Below, one piece after another: positions 10,681 through 21,820 of a stretch of 64,000 bases of DNA. Positions within the stretch are counted from its first letter, which is position 1. Every line of letters starts with the position of its first letter. The notes under the pieces were generated by a model, which saw nothing but the letters and a program-made list of their open reading frames with translations, did no database searches and was not told where the DNA came from. Source of the stretch: Symbiodinium sp. CCMP2592 (lineage: Eukaryota; Sar; Dinophyceae; Suessiales; Symbiodiniaceae); contig CAJNDT010000941.1 in the NCBI GenBank assembly GCA_905221615.1, positions 1-64,000 on the forward strand, written 5' to 3'. The translations under genes were made by a program, and so were the position numbers.

Positions 10681-13435
10681 GTCTTGCTTCTATCTCATGC
10701 GCAGCGATTGCTGTGTGGCGTTGCCTGTTTCCTTTTCGCTGCGCTTGCTGCGTAGTCTTGCTTCTTCTTCTTTTCACACTGCTGTTGGAGGGTGGCATTG
10801 CCTCTCTCCTATTTGCAGCGCTTGCTGTGTGGTCTTGATTCTATCTCCTGCGCAGTGGTTTGCGGTGTGGCAGTGCCCCTTTCCTTCTTGCTGCGCTTGC
10901 TGTATGGTTTTCCTTCTATCTCATGTGCAGCGTTTGCTGTGTGGCAATGCCCTTTTTCTTTTTGCAGTGCGTGCTGTGTGGTCTTGCTTCTATCTCACGC
11001 GCAGCGGCTGCTGCGCATTGCCTAGTTCCTTTTCGCAGCGCTTGCTGTGTAGTCCGCTGTTGCCGTGGGGCATTGCCCCTTTCCATTTTGCAGCACTTGC
11101 TGTGTGGTATTTCTTCTATCTCTTGCGCGGCGGGTGCGGTGTGATACTGCCCCTATCCTTCTCGCAACGGTTGCTGGGTGGTCTTGACTCTTTCCCATGT
11201 GTAGAGGTTGCTGTGTGGTATTGCCCCTATCCTTATCGCTACTCTTGCTGTGTGGTCTTGACTCTATCTCATGTGCGGAGGTTGCTGTGTGGCATTGCCC
11301 CTTTCCTACTCGCAACGCTTGCTGTGTGGCGTGGTCTTCCTTCTATCTCATGTGCAGCGGTTGCTGTTTGGCATTGCCCCTATGCTCTTCGCAGCGCATG
11401 CTATGTGGTCTTGCTGCGCTTTTTTCTCATGCGCAGCGCTTGCTGTGTGGCAATGCCATTTTTCCGCTTGCAGCGCGTGCTGTGTGGTCTTGCCTCTAAA
11501 TCATGTGCAATGGTTGCTGTGTGGCATTGCCCCTATCTTTTTCCAGGCGCTTGCTCTGTGGTCTGGCTTCTACCTCCTGTTCAGTTGCTGCTGTGTGGCT
11601 TTGCCCCTAGCCTTTTCGCAGCGCTTGCTGTGTGTTCTTGCTGCTTTCTCATGTGCAGCGGTTGCTGCGAGGCGTTGTCCTTTTCCTTTTCGCTGTGCCT
11701 GCTGTGGGTTCTTGGTTCTTTCTCTTGTGCTGCGGTTGTTGTGTGGCTTTGCCCCTTTCTTTTTTTTGCGGCGCTTGTTGTGTGGTCGTGCTTCTGGCGC
11801 ATGTGCAGCGGTTCGGTGTGGCATTGCCCCTTTCCTTTTCGCCGCGCTTGCTGTGTAGTCTTGGTTCCTTCTCTTTTCACACTGCTCTGTGTGGTCTTGC
11901 TGTGTCTTGCCTCTTTCTCACGCGCGGCGGTTGTGGTGTGGCACAGCCCCCTTCGCGCCACGGTTGCTGGTTGGTCCTGCTTCTATCCCATGTGCAGCGG
12001 TTGCTGTGTGGCATTGCCCCTATCCCTTTCGCAGCTCTTGCTGTGTGGGCTTGACTGAAACTCATGTGCTGAGGTTGCAGAGTGGCAGTGCCCCTATCCT
12101 ACTTGCAACGCTTGCTGTTTGGTCTTCCTTTTATCTCATGTGCAGCGCTTGCTGTGTGGCATTGCCCCTTACCTCTTCGCTGCGCTTGCTGGGTAGTCTT
12201 GCTTCGTTCTCATGTGCAGCGTTTGCTGTGTGGCATTGCCCTTTTCTACTCGCAGCGCTTGCTGTGTGGTCTTGCCTCCAACTCAGGTGCATTGGTTGCG
12301 GTGTAGCATTGCCCCAATCCTTTTCGCTTCGCTAGCTGTGTGGTCTGGCTTCCACTCATGTGCAGCGGCTGCTGTGTGGCTTTGCCCCTTTCCAGTTTGC
12401 AGCGCTTGCTGTGTGGTCGTGCTTCTGGCGCATGTGCAGCGGTTCTGTGACGCATTGCCCCTTTAGTTTTCGCAGCGCTTGCTGTGTGGTCCTGCTTCTT
12501 CTCTTGCAGTTGGATGGGTGGCATTGCCATTTCCTTTTCGCCGCGCTTGCTGTGTAGTCTTGGTTCCTTCTCTTTTCACACTGCTCTGTTTGGTCTTGCT
12601 GTGTCTTGCCTCTTTCTCATGCGCGGTGGTTGCGGTGCGCCACGGTTGCTGGGCGGTCTTGCTTCTATCCCAAGTGCAGCGGTTGCTGTGTGGCATTGCC
12701 TCATCCATTTCGCAGCTCTTGCTGTGTGGTCTTGACTGAAACTCATGTGCTGCGGTTGCAGAGTGGCATTGCCCCTATCCTACTTGCTTCGCTTGCTGTG
12801 TGGTCTTCCTTTTATCTCATGTGCAGCGCTTGCTGTGTGGCATTGCCCCTTACCTCTTCGGTGCGCTTGCTGGGTAGTCTTGCTTCGTTCTCATGTGCAG
12901 CGTTTGCTGTGTGGCAATGCCCTTTTCTTCTCGCAGCGCTTGCTGTGTGGTCTTGCCTCCAACTCAGGTGCATTGGTTGCGGTGTAGCATTGCCCCAATC
13001 CTTTTCGCTTCGCTAGCTCTGTGGTCTGGCTTCCACTCTTGAGCAGCGGCTGCTGTGTGGCTTTGCCCCTTTCCTTTTTGCAGCGCTTGCTGTGTGGTAT
13101 TGCTTCTTCTCCTGTGCCGCGGTTGCGTACTGTGTGGTCTTGCTTCCATCTTATGTGCAGCGGGTACTGTGTGGCACTGCCCCTTGCCTCTTGCAGCGCT
13201 TGCCGTGTGGTCTTGCTTCTTTCTCATGTGCAGCGGTTGGGGTGTCTCTTTTCCCCTTTCCTGTGTGCGCTTTCTGTATGGTCTTGCTTCTTTCTTTTGT
13301 GCAGCGGTTGCTGTGTGGCATTGCCTCTGTCCTTTGCTTCGCTTGCTGTGTGGTCTTGCTTCTTTCTCAGGTCTAGCGGTTGCTATGTGGCATTGCCCTA
13401 TCCTATTTGCAGTGCTTGCTGTTTTGGTCTTGCTA
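10681..13435 (+). repeat. ~74-bp tandem minisatellite array (two related ~37-bp halves)
   Basis: Some 37 units alternate two half-units. One is of the type CTTGCTGTGTGGTCTTGCTT...CATGTGCAGCG and the other is of the type GTTGCTGTGTGGCATTGCCC...TTTTGCAGCG. Each is about 37 bp and both share the TTGCTGTGTGG core and the GCAGCG end. Spacing of successive CTTGCTGTGTGG cores is 74-75 bp (for example 10821, 10896, 10970). Units are diverged by substitutions and small indels. Forward frames stay open for hundreds of codons (up to 453), which follows from the lack of stops in the unit and should not be read as a gene. Confidence 0.9.
12531..13070 (+). repeat. Recent segmental duplication inside the 74-bp array
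   Basis: This block repeats 11832-12390 with very few differences, including idiosyncratic stretches such as GACTGAAACTCATGTGCTG (about 12054 and 12736). The offset is 699 bp at the left and 681 bp after an internal deletion. It shows the array grows by multi-unit duplication. Confidence 0.85.
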
Positions 13436-14772
13436 TTACAGCAGTGCCGAGCTGCCAGGGTGATTCAACATGCGCATGTGCAGGCGTGCCTATCCGCAGC
13501 CACATCCTTACGATGTTGGGACACCTGTGTTTTTCTCTCTAATTTGAATTGTCTGATGAAAGTGGGATGATTATCTGAATTGCGTCCTGTAGCCCTCGAG
13601 CTTCCATATATATGTAAGTTTGCCAGCCTGGCTGGTACAAGTCTCCGGTTACCCATTCTTAGCTGGCGTTGGAGTCGGACTCACTCAAACAGACATGCAG
13701 CCTGAATAGCCGGCTCTCGTTTTCCATCCGCGGCGGCCACTGCGGCCACCTTTTCGTGGTTCGTGCGTCCTATGACGAGGCCCCGGAACGGTCACGCTGG
13801 TGTACTTCTCTCTGATTCAGGAAGGTTGCTTGGAAAGATTTCGAAGGTCAGAGGAAAACGCAGTCCAGCGACCACTACTCGTCTGCCGATTACTAGCGTT
13901 GTAAGCTTCTCTGGTGATACGTCGCAGTAAGGCAGTGCCGGCATTCTCTGTGGGAAAATTCGCTGACCTATGGACGGACAGTGTTAGTCAATGAAGCCCT
14001 GTCACCCATGGTAGGAGTGGACGTTCAAGAAGTTTTTTGCCGGTACACACTGCTGGCATCGCTTCAGCGGCTCACTGAAGATCATCTCCGTTGAGTGGCA
14101 GTATTGTTGGTGCCCTCTTTTAGGTTAGTGGTTGGGTGTTTTTGTTTGGTTGCTTCTCTGTTTGGAGTTCGGATGGAGGCTGGCCAAGTCTGTTTTATGG
14201 CAACTTGTCCAACCAAAGTTGAGTGGAGGGCACCCACCTGCCACCGCCTGCAGGGCGGTTGTAGTTCAATTGCTCCTCCAACCAGTGTTTGCGGGGCAAC
14301 CGGCTATTTGCAGTTTGCAAAGTCCGAGGCATGTTTGCTGGTTAGTTGTTGGAGGGCAATCTGCGGCTTGGCTCACCCAAGCTCGGAGGGCATCCGCACG
14401 CCCGGCGCTTGTAGAGCTTGAAGGTCGGCAACTTGTTCAACAGGATTGCCAGTTAAAGGTTTATTTTGGCAATTGTTTTATTCAAGTGATCGGTTTACGG
14501 ATGCTGTCTGGCTGCTTGTTCAACCAGAGCCTGGAGGGCACCCACATGCCCTGCGGCCGCGGAGTCGGACAGATTGGCAGATAGTTCTTGATTGCTGGAG
14601 CAGCATAAAAGGAACTGTCCCAGGGGTTGTTGAAGCGTGACTTGGCTGCAGTAGCTAATTTCCCCCCACTTGAACTCTGTGATGGAGGGGGGCAATGACG
14701 TTTTCGGAGCCCCCCTGCGAAGTCGAGAGGGACGTGGGCGGCAGGCTGCACCGTATGTGCTAGTCGATTCTC
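13436..14772. other. Non-coding stretch after the array
   Basis: No supported gene. A weak dispersed repeat is visible: CTTGT(T/C)CAACCA followed by TGGAGGGCACCCAC near 14204 and 14517, with a shorter echo near 14430. ORFs of 108-150 codons here have no recognised features. Confidence 0.45.
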
Positions 14773-15570
14773 ACTCACTCACTCACTCACTCACTCAATC
14801 ACTCACACACACACAGACACACAGACACACACACACACACAGACAGACACACAGACACACACAGACACACACAGACACACACAGACACACACACAGACAC
14901 ATACAGACACACACAGACACACACAGACACACACAGACACACACAGACACACACACAGACACACACACAGACACACACAGACACACACACACACACAGAC
15001 ACACACAGACACACACAGACACACACACACACACAGACAGACACACAGACAAAGACAGACAGACAGACACAGACACAGACACAGACACAGACACAGACAC
15101 AGACACAGACACAGGCACAGACCCAGACCCAGACGCAGATGCAGACGCAGACGCAGACGCAGACACAGACACAGACACAGACACAGACACAGACACAGAC
15201 ACAGAGACACACAGACACGCAGACACACAGACACACAGAGACACAAACACACAGACACAGAGACACACAGACACAGAGACACACAGACACAGAGACACAC
15301 AGACACAGAGACGCACAGACACAGAGACGCACAGACACAGAGACGCACAGACACAGAGACACAGAGACACAGAGACACAGAGACACAGAGACACAGAGAC
15401 ACGCAGACACGCAGACACACAGACACACAGAGACACAAACACACAGACACAGAGACACACAGACACACAGAGACACACAGACACAGAGACACACACATAC
15501 ACAGACACACACACACACACACATACAGAGACACAAACACACACAGAGACACACACACACACACGCGCAG

Positions 15571-15604
<34 letters not shown>

Positions 15605-15633
15605 ACACACACACAGACACACACACACACACA
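14773..15633. repeat. ~860-bp (ACTC)n then (ACACAG/ACAGAC)n microsatellite
   Basis: It starts with a short (ACTC)n run, then almost pure C, A and G on the plus strand as CACAGACA, CAGACA and CAGAGACA variants, with local GACGCAGA and (CA)n blocks. One strand is essentially free of T. Long ORFs on both strands (up to 446 codons, Thr/His/Asp- or Val/Cys/Ser-only) are artefacts of the repeat. Confidence 0.97.
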
Positions 15634-16983
15634 CCGTCCAGTTGCCGTCACGCAAAAACTACAGGGCACTTGGCCCTGCAGGAGTTTTTCCGTGGTCAGA
15701 ACTTGGGCATGCGGATGATGCCGGATACAAACCGAAGCCAGCAATTCAAGCTGTCCTGGCGGATACCATCTGCGAGATTTGTGGTGCTCCGTGCAGTGTG
15801 GAGCACGTGGCTGCGTGCAGCAATGTGATAACCAACACGTTCAAGGTTTTAATCTGTTATGTTCCGGCACGCACGCAGGCACGCCCCGTGAGCAAAACGA
15901 TGAGCAGTTGGGCCTTGCCTCGTCGACGTATGTCGACGGAAGAGATTCGTTTGTGCGATGCATCAACTTTCGATCAGGCTGGCTGCGTCGCTGATTGGAG
16001 CGGCGCATGAAGCGAGCGGCGCCGACGTCTTGCTTGCTGGCCCAGCCCAAAGATCTGTGCTACGGCGCTTAACCGCGATGCCGGACACCGCTGCCACGAG
16101 CAGCAGCAGCACCGACACCACCACCTGGACCACCTGGACCACCACCACCACGACCACCACCACCACCACCACCACCACCACCACGCCATTGCTGACGACG
16201 CACGACGCCGCCGCCTAGATGCGGTGGATGCAGCGGTGGAAGTGCAGCACTGTCCACGAGCCGCGTGACGCTCGCTGGTCGTTGGCTTGAATGACCCACT
16301 TTGGCGGCGTTGCTCAAGCAGATTCGTCAAAATTATACAATTTGGGAAAATTGGTTGACGAAATCATCGGCTTTGCGTTTCCAAGCACTGCTTTCGCGTA
16401 CGTACATCCTTCATTGCGTTTCGGAAAACCCTACCATGCAGGAAACTCGTATTTTATCATCCATCGAGTCAGTGGACGTCCTTGTCGGCACTTGGGTGCT
16501 AGGGAGAAGTTGTCGTGCCAGTTCAACTCGGAATTCTACATGACCACGTGTGCCTCCCAACCATTTGCTTGTTCAACTCGGCAAGCGAAGGAATGTTGAC
16601 GCTTGGCTAATCATGTTGTCCATGTTTTCGATGGGGTGTTGACGTAATGCCGTGGCCACTTTCGTATTCATGCGACTCATGGTGTCGTGCCAAGTCTCGT
16701 TTTGAATTCTGGTCCAACCAATCATTGATCGCAGCATCCACCTTTAATGGATTCAAGATTGGATAGTTGCACGGCCGTGAGGGCCGATGTGTGTAAGCCG
16801 AACAGCATCGTCTGCGTCACGACGGCATCAAAAAACGTCGACATGCTTGTTGACCAGAACACGCGGATGTCGATGGAACGTATTCCATGCTAGCCGGACT
16901 CGATGGTTAGGCTGAACCACACATGCGTCGTCCCACATATTTGTGTGTTCTATGACCGACGAACCACCGCGCTGAGTGACAGT
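15634..16983. other. Mostly non-coding, possible LINE 5' remnants
   Basis: A short motif [16 protein letters not shown] (plus strand, ~15769-15816) resembles a CCHC-type zinc knuckle but is isolated. A (ACC)n tract lies at 16141-16184. It precedes the LINE relic at 16984, so part could be decayed LINE sequence. No gene is supported. Confidence 0.35.
16141..16184. repeat. (ACC)n trinucleotide tract
   Basis: ACCACCACC with one CGA interruption; it extends a looser ACC/AGC-rich stretch from 16098. Confidence 0.9.
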
Positions 16984-17660
16984 GGTGTCGGGGCGTACGA
17001 CCACATGTCGCGCCAAGGCATGCTTGCAGCGCTAGCGCACTGAGTGGTATGTTGCGGTATGCAAGCATGTTCTATAGATCCCCTAGCGCCTACTTGTTCA
17101 CAACGGCCAAAAAACCGTGCACGAGGTACACCAAGGAGAAAGGTCGGAATGGGGGAACCCCTTATGCCAGCCTTGTTGGCATTGGGGCAACATGCTGCAT
17201 TGACGGAATTGACCCACCCTCGACATACCTTGGTATAATAACCAGCCAGATTAGGCATTCTTCGGCGACAGGCCCGCCAGACACCATGGCAAGGAGCAGA
17301 ACCGCCGTGCCCGCGAACCCATGCTGGACAGGAAGTAAGCCCCCCCCGTGCATAGCAAACGATCGTAGTGCCCGGTAGCCCGATTGGGAGCCGTCCGTTC
17401 AAACAAAACTTGCGCGAGCACAACCGGTGCTTCAGGGACTCCTGCGCATTCCTCATTTACAGCAAAGTGCGTGGCTGCTACTCCTTCACTGTGCCTTCGC
17501 GTTGCGTGCACTTGTTCCAGACATTCACCCGCTGACACGACGGTTTTTTTCTCCTCCACACCGCGCCGTCCCAGTGCAAGGGGCCCAATACCAAGGCGAC
17601 AACCTACGGCGGCGGTTAAAGGAGGCGGCTTCAGATGGGGATTTCGCAGTCCAGCATGAC
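16984..17660 (+). pseudogene. LINE reverse transcriptase relic 1 (frameshifted)
   Basis: Four LINE ORF2 pieces occur in the right order but in different frames. GVGAYDHMSRQGMLAAL (16984-17034) holds the first catalytic Asp region. LRYASMFYRSPSAYLF follows at 17052-17099. EPLMPALLALGQHAAL (~17157-17204) corresponds to RT motif B (usually QGDPLMPALFALGQH). LQGLLRIPHLQQSAWLLLL (17430-17486) is the post-RT region of this family. The FxDD catalytic box is not recognisable. At least three frameshifts and an in-frame stop after AAL-AH show an old dead copy. An antisense 298-codon ORF (17251-18147) overlaps it and is a shadow. The family, by motif memory, is the abundant dinoflagellate LINE with DAVGAFDHVSR and ALLLSQAGPH signatures. 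Confidence 0.75.
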
Positions 17661-18412
17661 GCCTGAGTCCGCAGCTGCTTAGCGGCACTGCCCCCTGGGG
17701 GCGCGAACGCAGGGAAACTGCCAGGACTGAGCTCTCGGCGAGCCCTTCGATTAGTAGGCCTCGGGCTTGGGTCCGCCGACAGGCCATGCTGCAGGTCTTG
17801 TGGAACCGACAGCCGGTTGTGTTTGTTGAACTTGTCCGCCCACTTCTCGATGCGGAGGCGGTTGGCACACCCCTCAACAGTCGCGCGGCAGCACTGGCCG
17901 AAACATACTTAGAGCACAAGGCTTCCGAGCACCATGATGGGCGATGCCTTTCGAAAACAACTCCGACACACCTAGGGGGCACCTCGCATCGGACGGCCGG
18001 GCTGGCAGCACCCGGCAACGGCGGCCACTGATACGCGAATGCTCGGGGGACACTGTGCGTCTGTAGCACGGCTGCTGTCGCCGGGCGGGGACGCTGCGAG
18101 CTGTGTGAAAACGTTCCCCTACGAGCTTGGAAATAGATGTGCCCCATGCATGCCAGGTACCACCACTGCCGCTCACAACAGCGCGATGTGGTGTTAGCTC
18201 CTCGCGCTGGCCGCCTCCAACGCGCAGCAGCTCGACGCAGTGTTCGAAATCAAAGGTGGGCGCATCCTAGCACTGTGCCCCTCCCTATCTTATATTATGA
18301 GCCTCGGAATTTTTTGCGTCGCTAATTTGATTGTCGTCTCGATTGTTGTAGCTATAATTACGTGACAGTTAGCACCTGCACGCGATTGTGGCGTTTGTTA
18401 GCACTACTTGTT
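17661..18412. other. Unassigned, probable LINE decay
   Basis: I see nothing specific here except an overlapping antisense ORF without recognisable domains. Confidence 0.35.
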
Positions 18413-18716
18413 AGGTACCACGCAAGCCCCTGGTACCACCCAAGCCTGGTACCACCCAAGCTTGGTACGAGGAGCGCTCCGACTGTCCGCAGACAGAAAA
18501 AGGTGTGTGTGAAAAAAAAGTACCAGGAAAGCTGGTACCACCCAAGCCTGTACCAGGCAAGCCTAGTACCACCCAAGCCTGGTACCACCCAAGCCTGGCA
18601 CCACCCAAGACCTAAGCGTGGTACCACCCGAGCCTGGTACCAGGCAAACCTGGTAGCAGGCAAGCCTGGTGCCACCCAAGCCTGGTACCACCCAAACCTG
18701 GTACCAGGCAAGACCA
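18413..18716. repeat. GGTACC-containing minisatellite
   Basis: About 15-16 bp units of GGTACCACCCAAGCCT, mixed with GGTACCAGGCAAGCCT variants. Each carries the palindrome GGTACC. The array is interrupted at about 18459-18530 by unrelated sequence with an A8 run, then resumes. Units repeat imperfectly in short blocks. Confidence 0.9.
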
Positions 18717-18861
18717 GAATATGTCAACAGGATGACGCGGTCTGCCGCTACAGGAACATGTTATTTTGGCTCGAGACGCCGTTCTGCAGCTGCTTCTGAT
18801 ATCGCTGCGGACACGGAGTGTTAATGGAGAAACACAACGAAACGACATGGCCTGAGCACGC

Positions 18862-19035
18862 GAACTGGCACCGAAGCCGTTGCCCGGGTTGTTCGTGGAC
18901 GCCGTCGGTGCGTTCGACGACGTCTCGCGGGAAACCATTCTCGGTGCTTTGCTCCGTCACCCTGACCTGCGAACACTCGTGCCCCTCGCCCGGCAATTGT
19001 ACGGCACGCCCAGCTCCTACACGTCTTTGTATATA
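18862..19035 (+). pseudogene. LINE reverse transcriptase relic 2, motif A segment
   Basis: A clean stretch of frame reads RELAPKPLPGLF then VDAVGAFDDVSRETILGALL and RQLYGTPSSYTSLY. This is the palm-domain motif A region of a LINE ORF2 (catalytic Asp in VDAVGAFD). It ends at the TAA at 19036. The fragment is of the same family as the relic at 16984 but from another copy, since both contain motif A. The downstream C-terminal part of the family appears only at 20.3 kb. Confidence 0.8.
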
Positions 19036-20299
19036 GTTCCGTTTCAATAACTTGCAGGGTCGAGTTTCTCCTCTGCTTGCTTCGAAGCTGCGTTTGGGCT
19101 AAGGTTTCCTCTTGAGAGTGCGTGCAGGGGCTCCCCAGCTCTGTAGTCTGGCGGGCGCCGCGAACTGTGCTGGTAGAGCTCTGCTCCCGTAGGGTTGATA
19201 GTAAACCCACGCCTCAAAGTAAGGTTAAACCAGGGCCTACTGTGGCCCAGCCTCTATTCCAGGCCCTAAGGCCGTAATGAGCTGTCTTGTCACCATCTGC
19301 TCAATGGTAGCGCCCAGGTTTAGACCCGAGCCTTGTCGGTGGGGCTCTGTTGTTTGTTGGGTGTGGCGGAGGCGGAAAACGTTAGAACCGATCATGTATG
19401 CTGTTGAGTTTTCTCCTCATACGGTGATGAGCGTGTGCGGTTGGGATTGGGCCAGGCAGGGGGTGCTTATTTCGGCTTCACATCTGTTGGTTTGGCAGTC
19501 TGGGTTGTTAAACGTTTCGATTGCTCACATGTGCCAATGGCAAGCTTGGCGTGTGTGAGTTTGCCAGTCTCCAGTTTTTGGGGCTCCGTCTGCATGTGAG
19601 CTACTCCCCACTGAGCTTTTTAGGCCTTGTCTGCTACTTTAGACGGACGGCCAAAGGCAACACTGGCTTTGGAGCATTACTTACAGGCACGGGGCTTCTG
19701 TCTGGGCTCTTCCTGGTTTTGAATTTCTGAGGGAAGCAAGGCAGCTCTAAACCACGGTGAGCCGTGCAGCCACAAATCCCCAAAGCATCTTCAGGAAACT
19801 TTTCAGTGAATGCCAACCGTGTAGGGAACACGTAAAAGCAGCTGGAATCATGCAGCGCAGAGCTCTTTCCACCCATAACCTCACTGCTCGGTGATGGGTG
19901 CGGGTCAGGTCCAAAGGCGAGCTACTCGCTGGCGGACTCTCAAGCGAGTTGCCGGGGTGAGGTTTTCCTGCGGTGCTGTTGAGCTCACGTGGTGAGTAGC
20001 AGAGAAGGACGTGCAAGGTGAGTGTCTCCCTTGATCGTGCAGGTGAGCTTCTCCCCGCCCCAGGCGTAGTCTAGCAACCGCTTTTTCGGCACCTGCGTTA
20101 CGTGGCTTTGGAGCTTCTCCAAGCTGCGTAGAGTGCCTGTAGGTCAATTTCGCAACTTATCCTTCCCCGTTGAGCCCTGCTCCGGGATGGGCCAAATGGC
20201 CGAGACCGTCAGTTCGCGTGAGTAACAGGTGAGTAACAGATGCCTGCGTGCCACGCTCGGCTCTGCGAACACCCCGGCTGCCTGAGCTTTCCATGCTCA
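19036..20299. other. Unassigned stretch between LINE fragments
   Basis: No gene supported. It separates RT motif A from the LINE C-terminal relic, so it is either decayed RT or a later insertion. Confidence 0.4.
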
Positions 20300-21000
20300 G
20301 CGCCCGTCGACCCCTGCAATGCGGCGGGCTCGGCTTGCGAGCGGCCACACCGGCACGCCGCGTACTGGGCATCCTGGTTTGACATGTTGCCCATGCTCCG
20401 GGACCGTGCGCCTGCAGCCGCGGTGCGGTTCCTCGCCTTGCTCGCGGACCCTGATGCCGGCCGTGCGCCAGTCGTCGCGGCAGCGGCTCAAGCTGCAGCT
20501 CACCTTGTCGGCCAGGACTTTCGCACCCCTGCTTGGGACACCGCCCTCGGCAACATCGTTTTTTCCGCCTGGCACGGCCGCCGAAAGCGGATGGGGTTGA
20601 TTACTTGCGTGGCTGGCAATGCCGGGCTAACCGAGCCTGGGACGAGCGCGCGCTCGAGAAACACTTTACTAACCTTTCGCCTTCGTCTCGTGCCCTGCTG
20701 CTGTCCCAGGCCGGGCCACACTCTGGCCGTGTGTTTACTGTTCTCCGAGTTCTCCCCACCTCCGATGATGTCACTATTGCCAGCGCGCAGTTCCGGGTCC
20801 TGCTATGGCTGCGCCTTCCCTTAGCGCTCTGCCCCCGCACTTGCCGCTGCTGCCGTCACAGCCTCGGCCCTCTGGTGGACTGCGGGCGTCCTTCCGACTC
20901 CGGTGCTGCCGTTCGAGCATGCCCTTGCCCGTGTGCTGCCGCGAGGCCGGAGCGCGAGTTGCGCGCAATGATGGATGAGCGATGTTGCAGTGTTTGGCTC
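20300..21000 (+). pseudogene. LINE ORF2 C-terminal relic
   Basis: Plus-strand pieces in two frames match the C-terminal region of the same LINE family. AYWASWFDMLPMLRDRAP (~20357-20410) in one frame is followed, after a frameshift near 20530-20600, by LRGWQCRANRAWDERALEKH and ALLLSQAGPHSGRVFTVL (~20690-20743). TSDDVTIASAQFRVLL and LPLALCPRTCRC come next. The usual GxLDxxGDHRxAC zinc-like tail is decayed to GRPSDSG. This part follows the RT and is thought to bind nucleic acid. Inactive. Confidence 0.75.
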
Positions 21001-21820
21001 GTTGCGGCTAGTTCGTTGCATTCAGGCTCGGCGAATTGATCAGACCCGGTACTGCGGGCGCGTTTCCCGGAATTTATAACGACCATTGTAAGCACAGATG
21101 GTCGTCGAAGATCGGTTTACAAAGATGAGAATTTGCAAAAACAACAGAAGCTTCGGAACGAAGGCTTTCCCGGCTCGCATCGAACATGAAAAGTCGACGA
21201 CACATCCATTTAGCTTCCGACAGAATTTAATCTTGCTCCTTTGCAAAGTGAAAGGATCAACTCGTGCCTGCAACTGTGACTCATGCATGAGTGAATGACG
21301 GGTTGAATCCAGAGCGCTTTGGCCCCGCATCTGCCAATATTTGCGATCTGTCGGCGCCATGCTGTGGAGCAAGTGTGGTTGCGGCGTTGTCCTTGTGCTG
21401 GTTTGGAAAATCGCGGCTAGCTGTTTGAACGAAAATTGCGCGAAAGAGGAGACAGGTCTGGTGCAAGTTTCCAGGCACACCCGCACGTTCCGATTACATT
21501 AGGAGAGTACGGGTGCGAGAGGACGCCGGGTTTGGAAGACTATAAGTCAGGTGTCGTGGCAGCTGATCAGTTGTAGTATGCGATGTTTGCGTCCCTTTAC
21601 TAGTTGTTGTCGCTCTGATGTGATTTGCAGGCCTTGGAAGCGTTCTGGATGGTGGCCACGTGGCGGCAAGCGTTATGGTTACTATGGGAGCAAGGACGGC
21701 CAACAACGATTGTGGATAGTTGAGCAAAGGGTTCCGTATTTGATGCGGAATTTAGACTCGACTTTTGCCGAGGCATGGAACTGGTGTGTTTGCAATCTTC
21801 AATTCGGGTGAACGTAGTGT
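21001..21820. other. Unassigned; possible introns or 5' part of the next gene
   Basis: No domain seen. It lies directly upstream of a credible exon, so earlier exons could be here, but none can be supported. Confidence 0.35.

Noticed and set aside
10697..12058. 453-codon ORF and many other ORFs in the minisatellite
   Set aside because: Several frames are open because the 74-bp unit lacks stops; no domain and no consistent frame.
10681..13435. CRISPR array
   Set aside because: Repeats are diverged and contiguous with no unique spacers; the context is eukaryotic.
14670..16010. 446-codon plus-strand ORF and 277-313-codon minus-strand ORFs
   Set aside because: They are translations of the (ACACAG)n microsatellite.
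17251..18147. 298-codon minus-strand ORF
   Set aside because: It overlaps a plus-strand LINE relic with recognisable RT motifs and has no features of its own.
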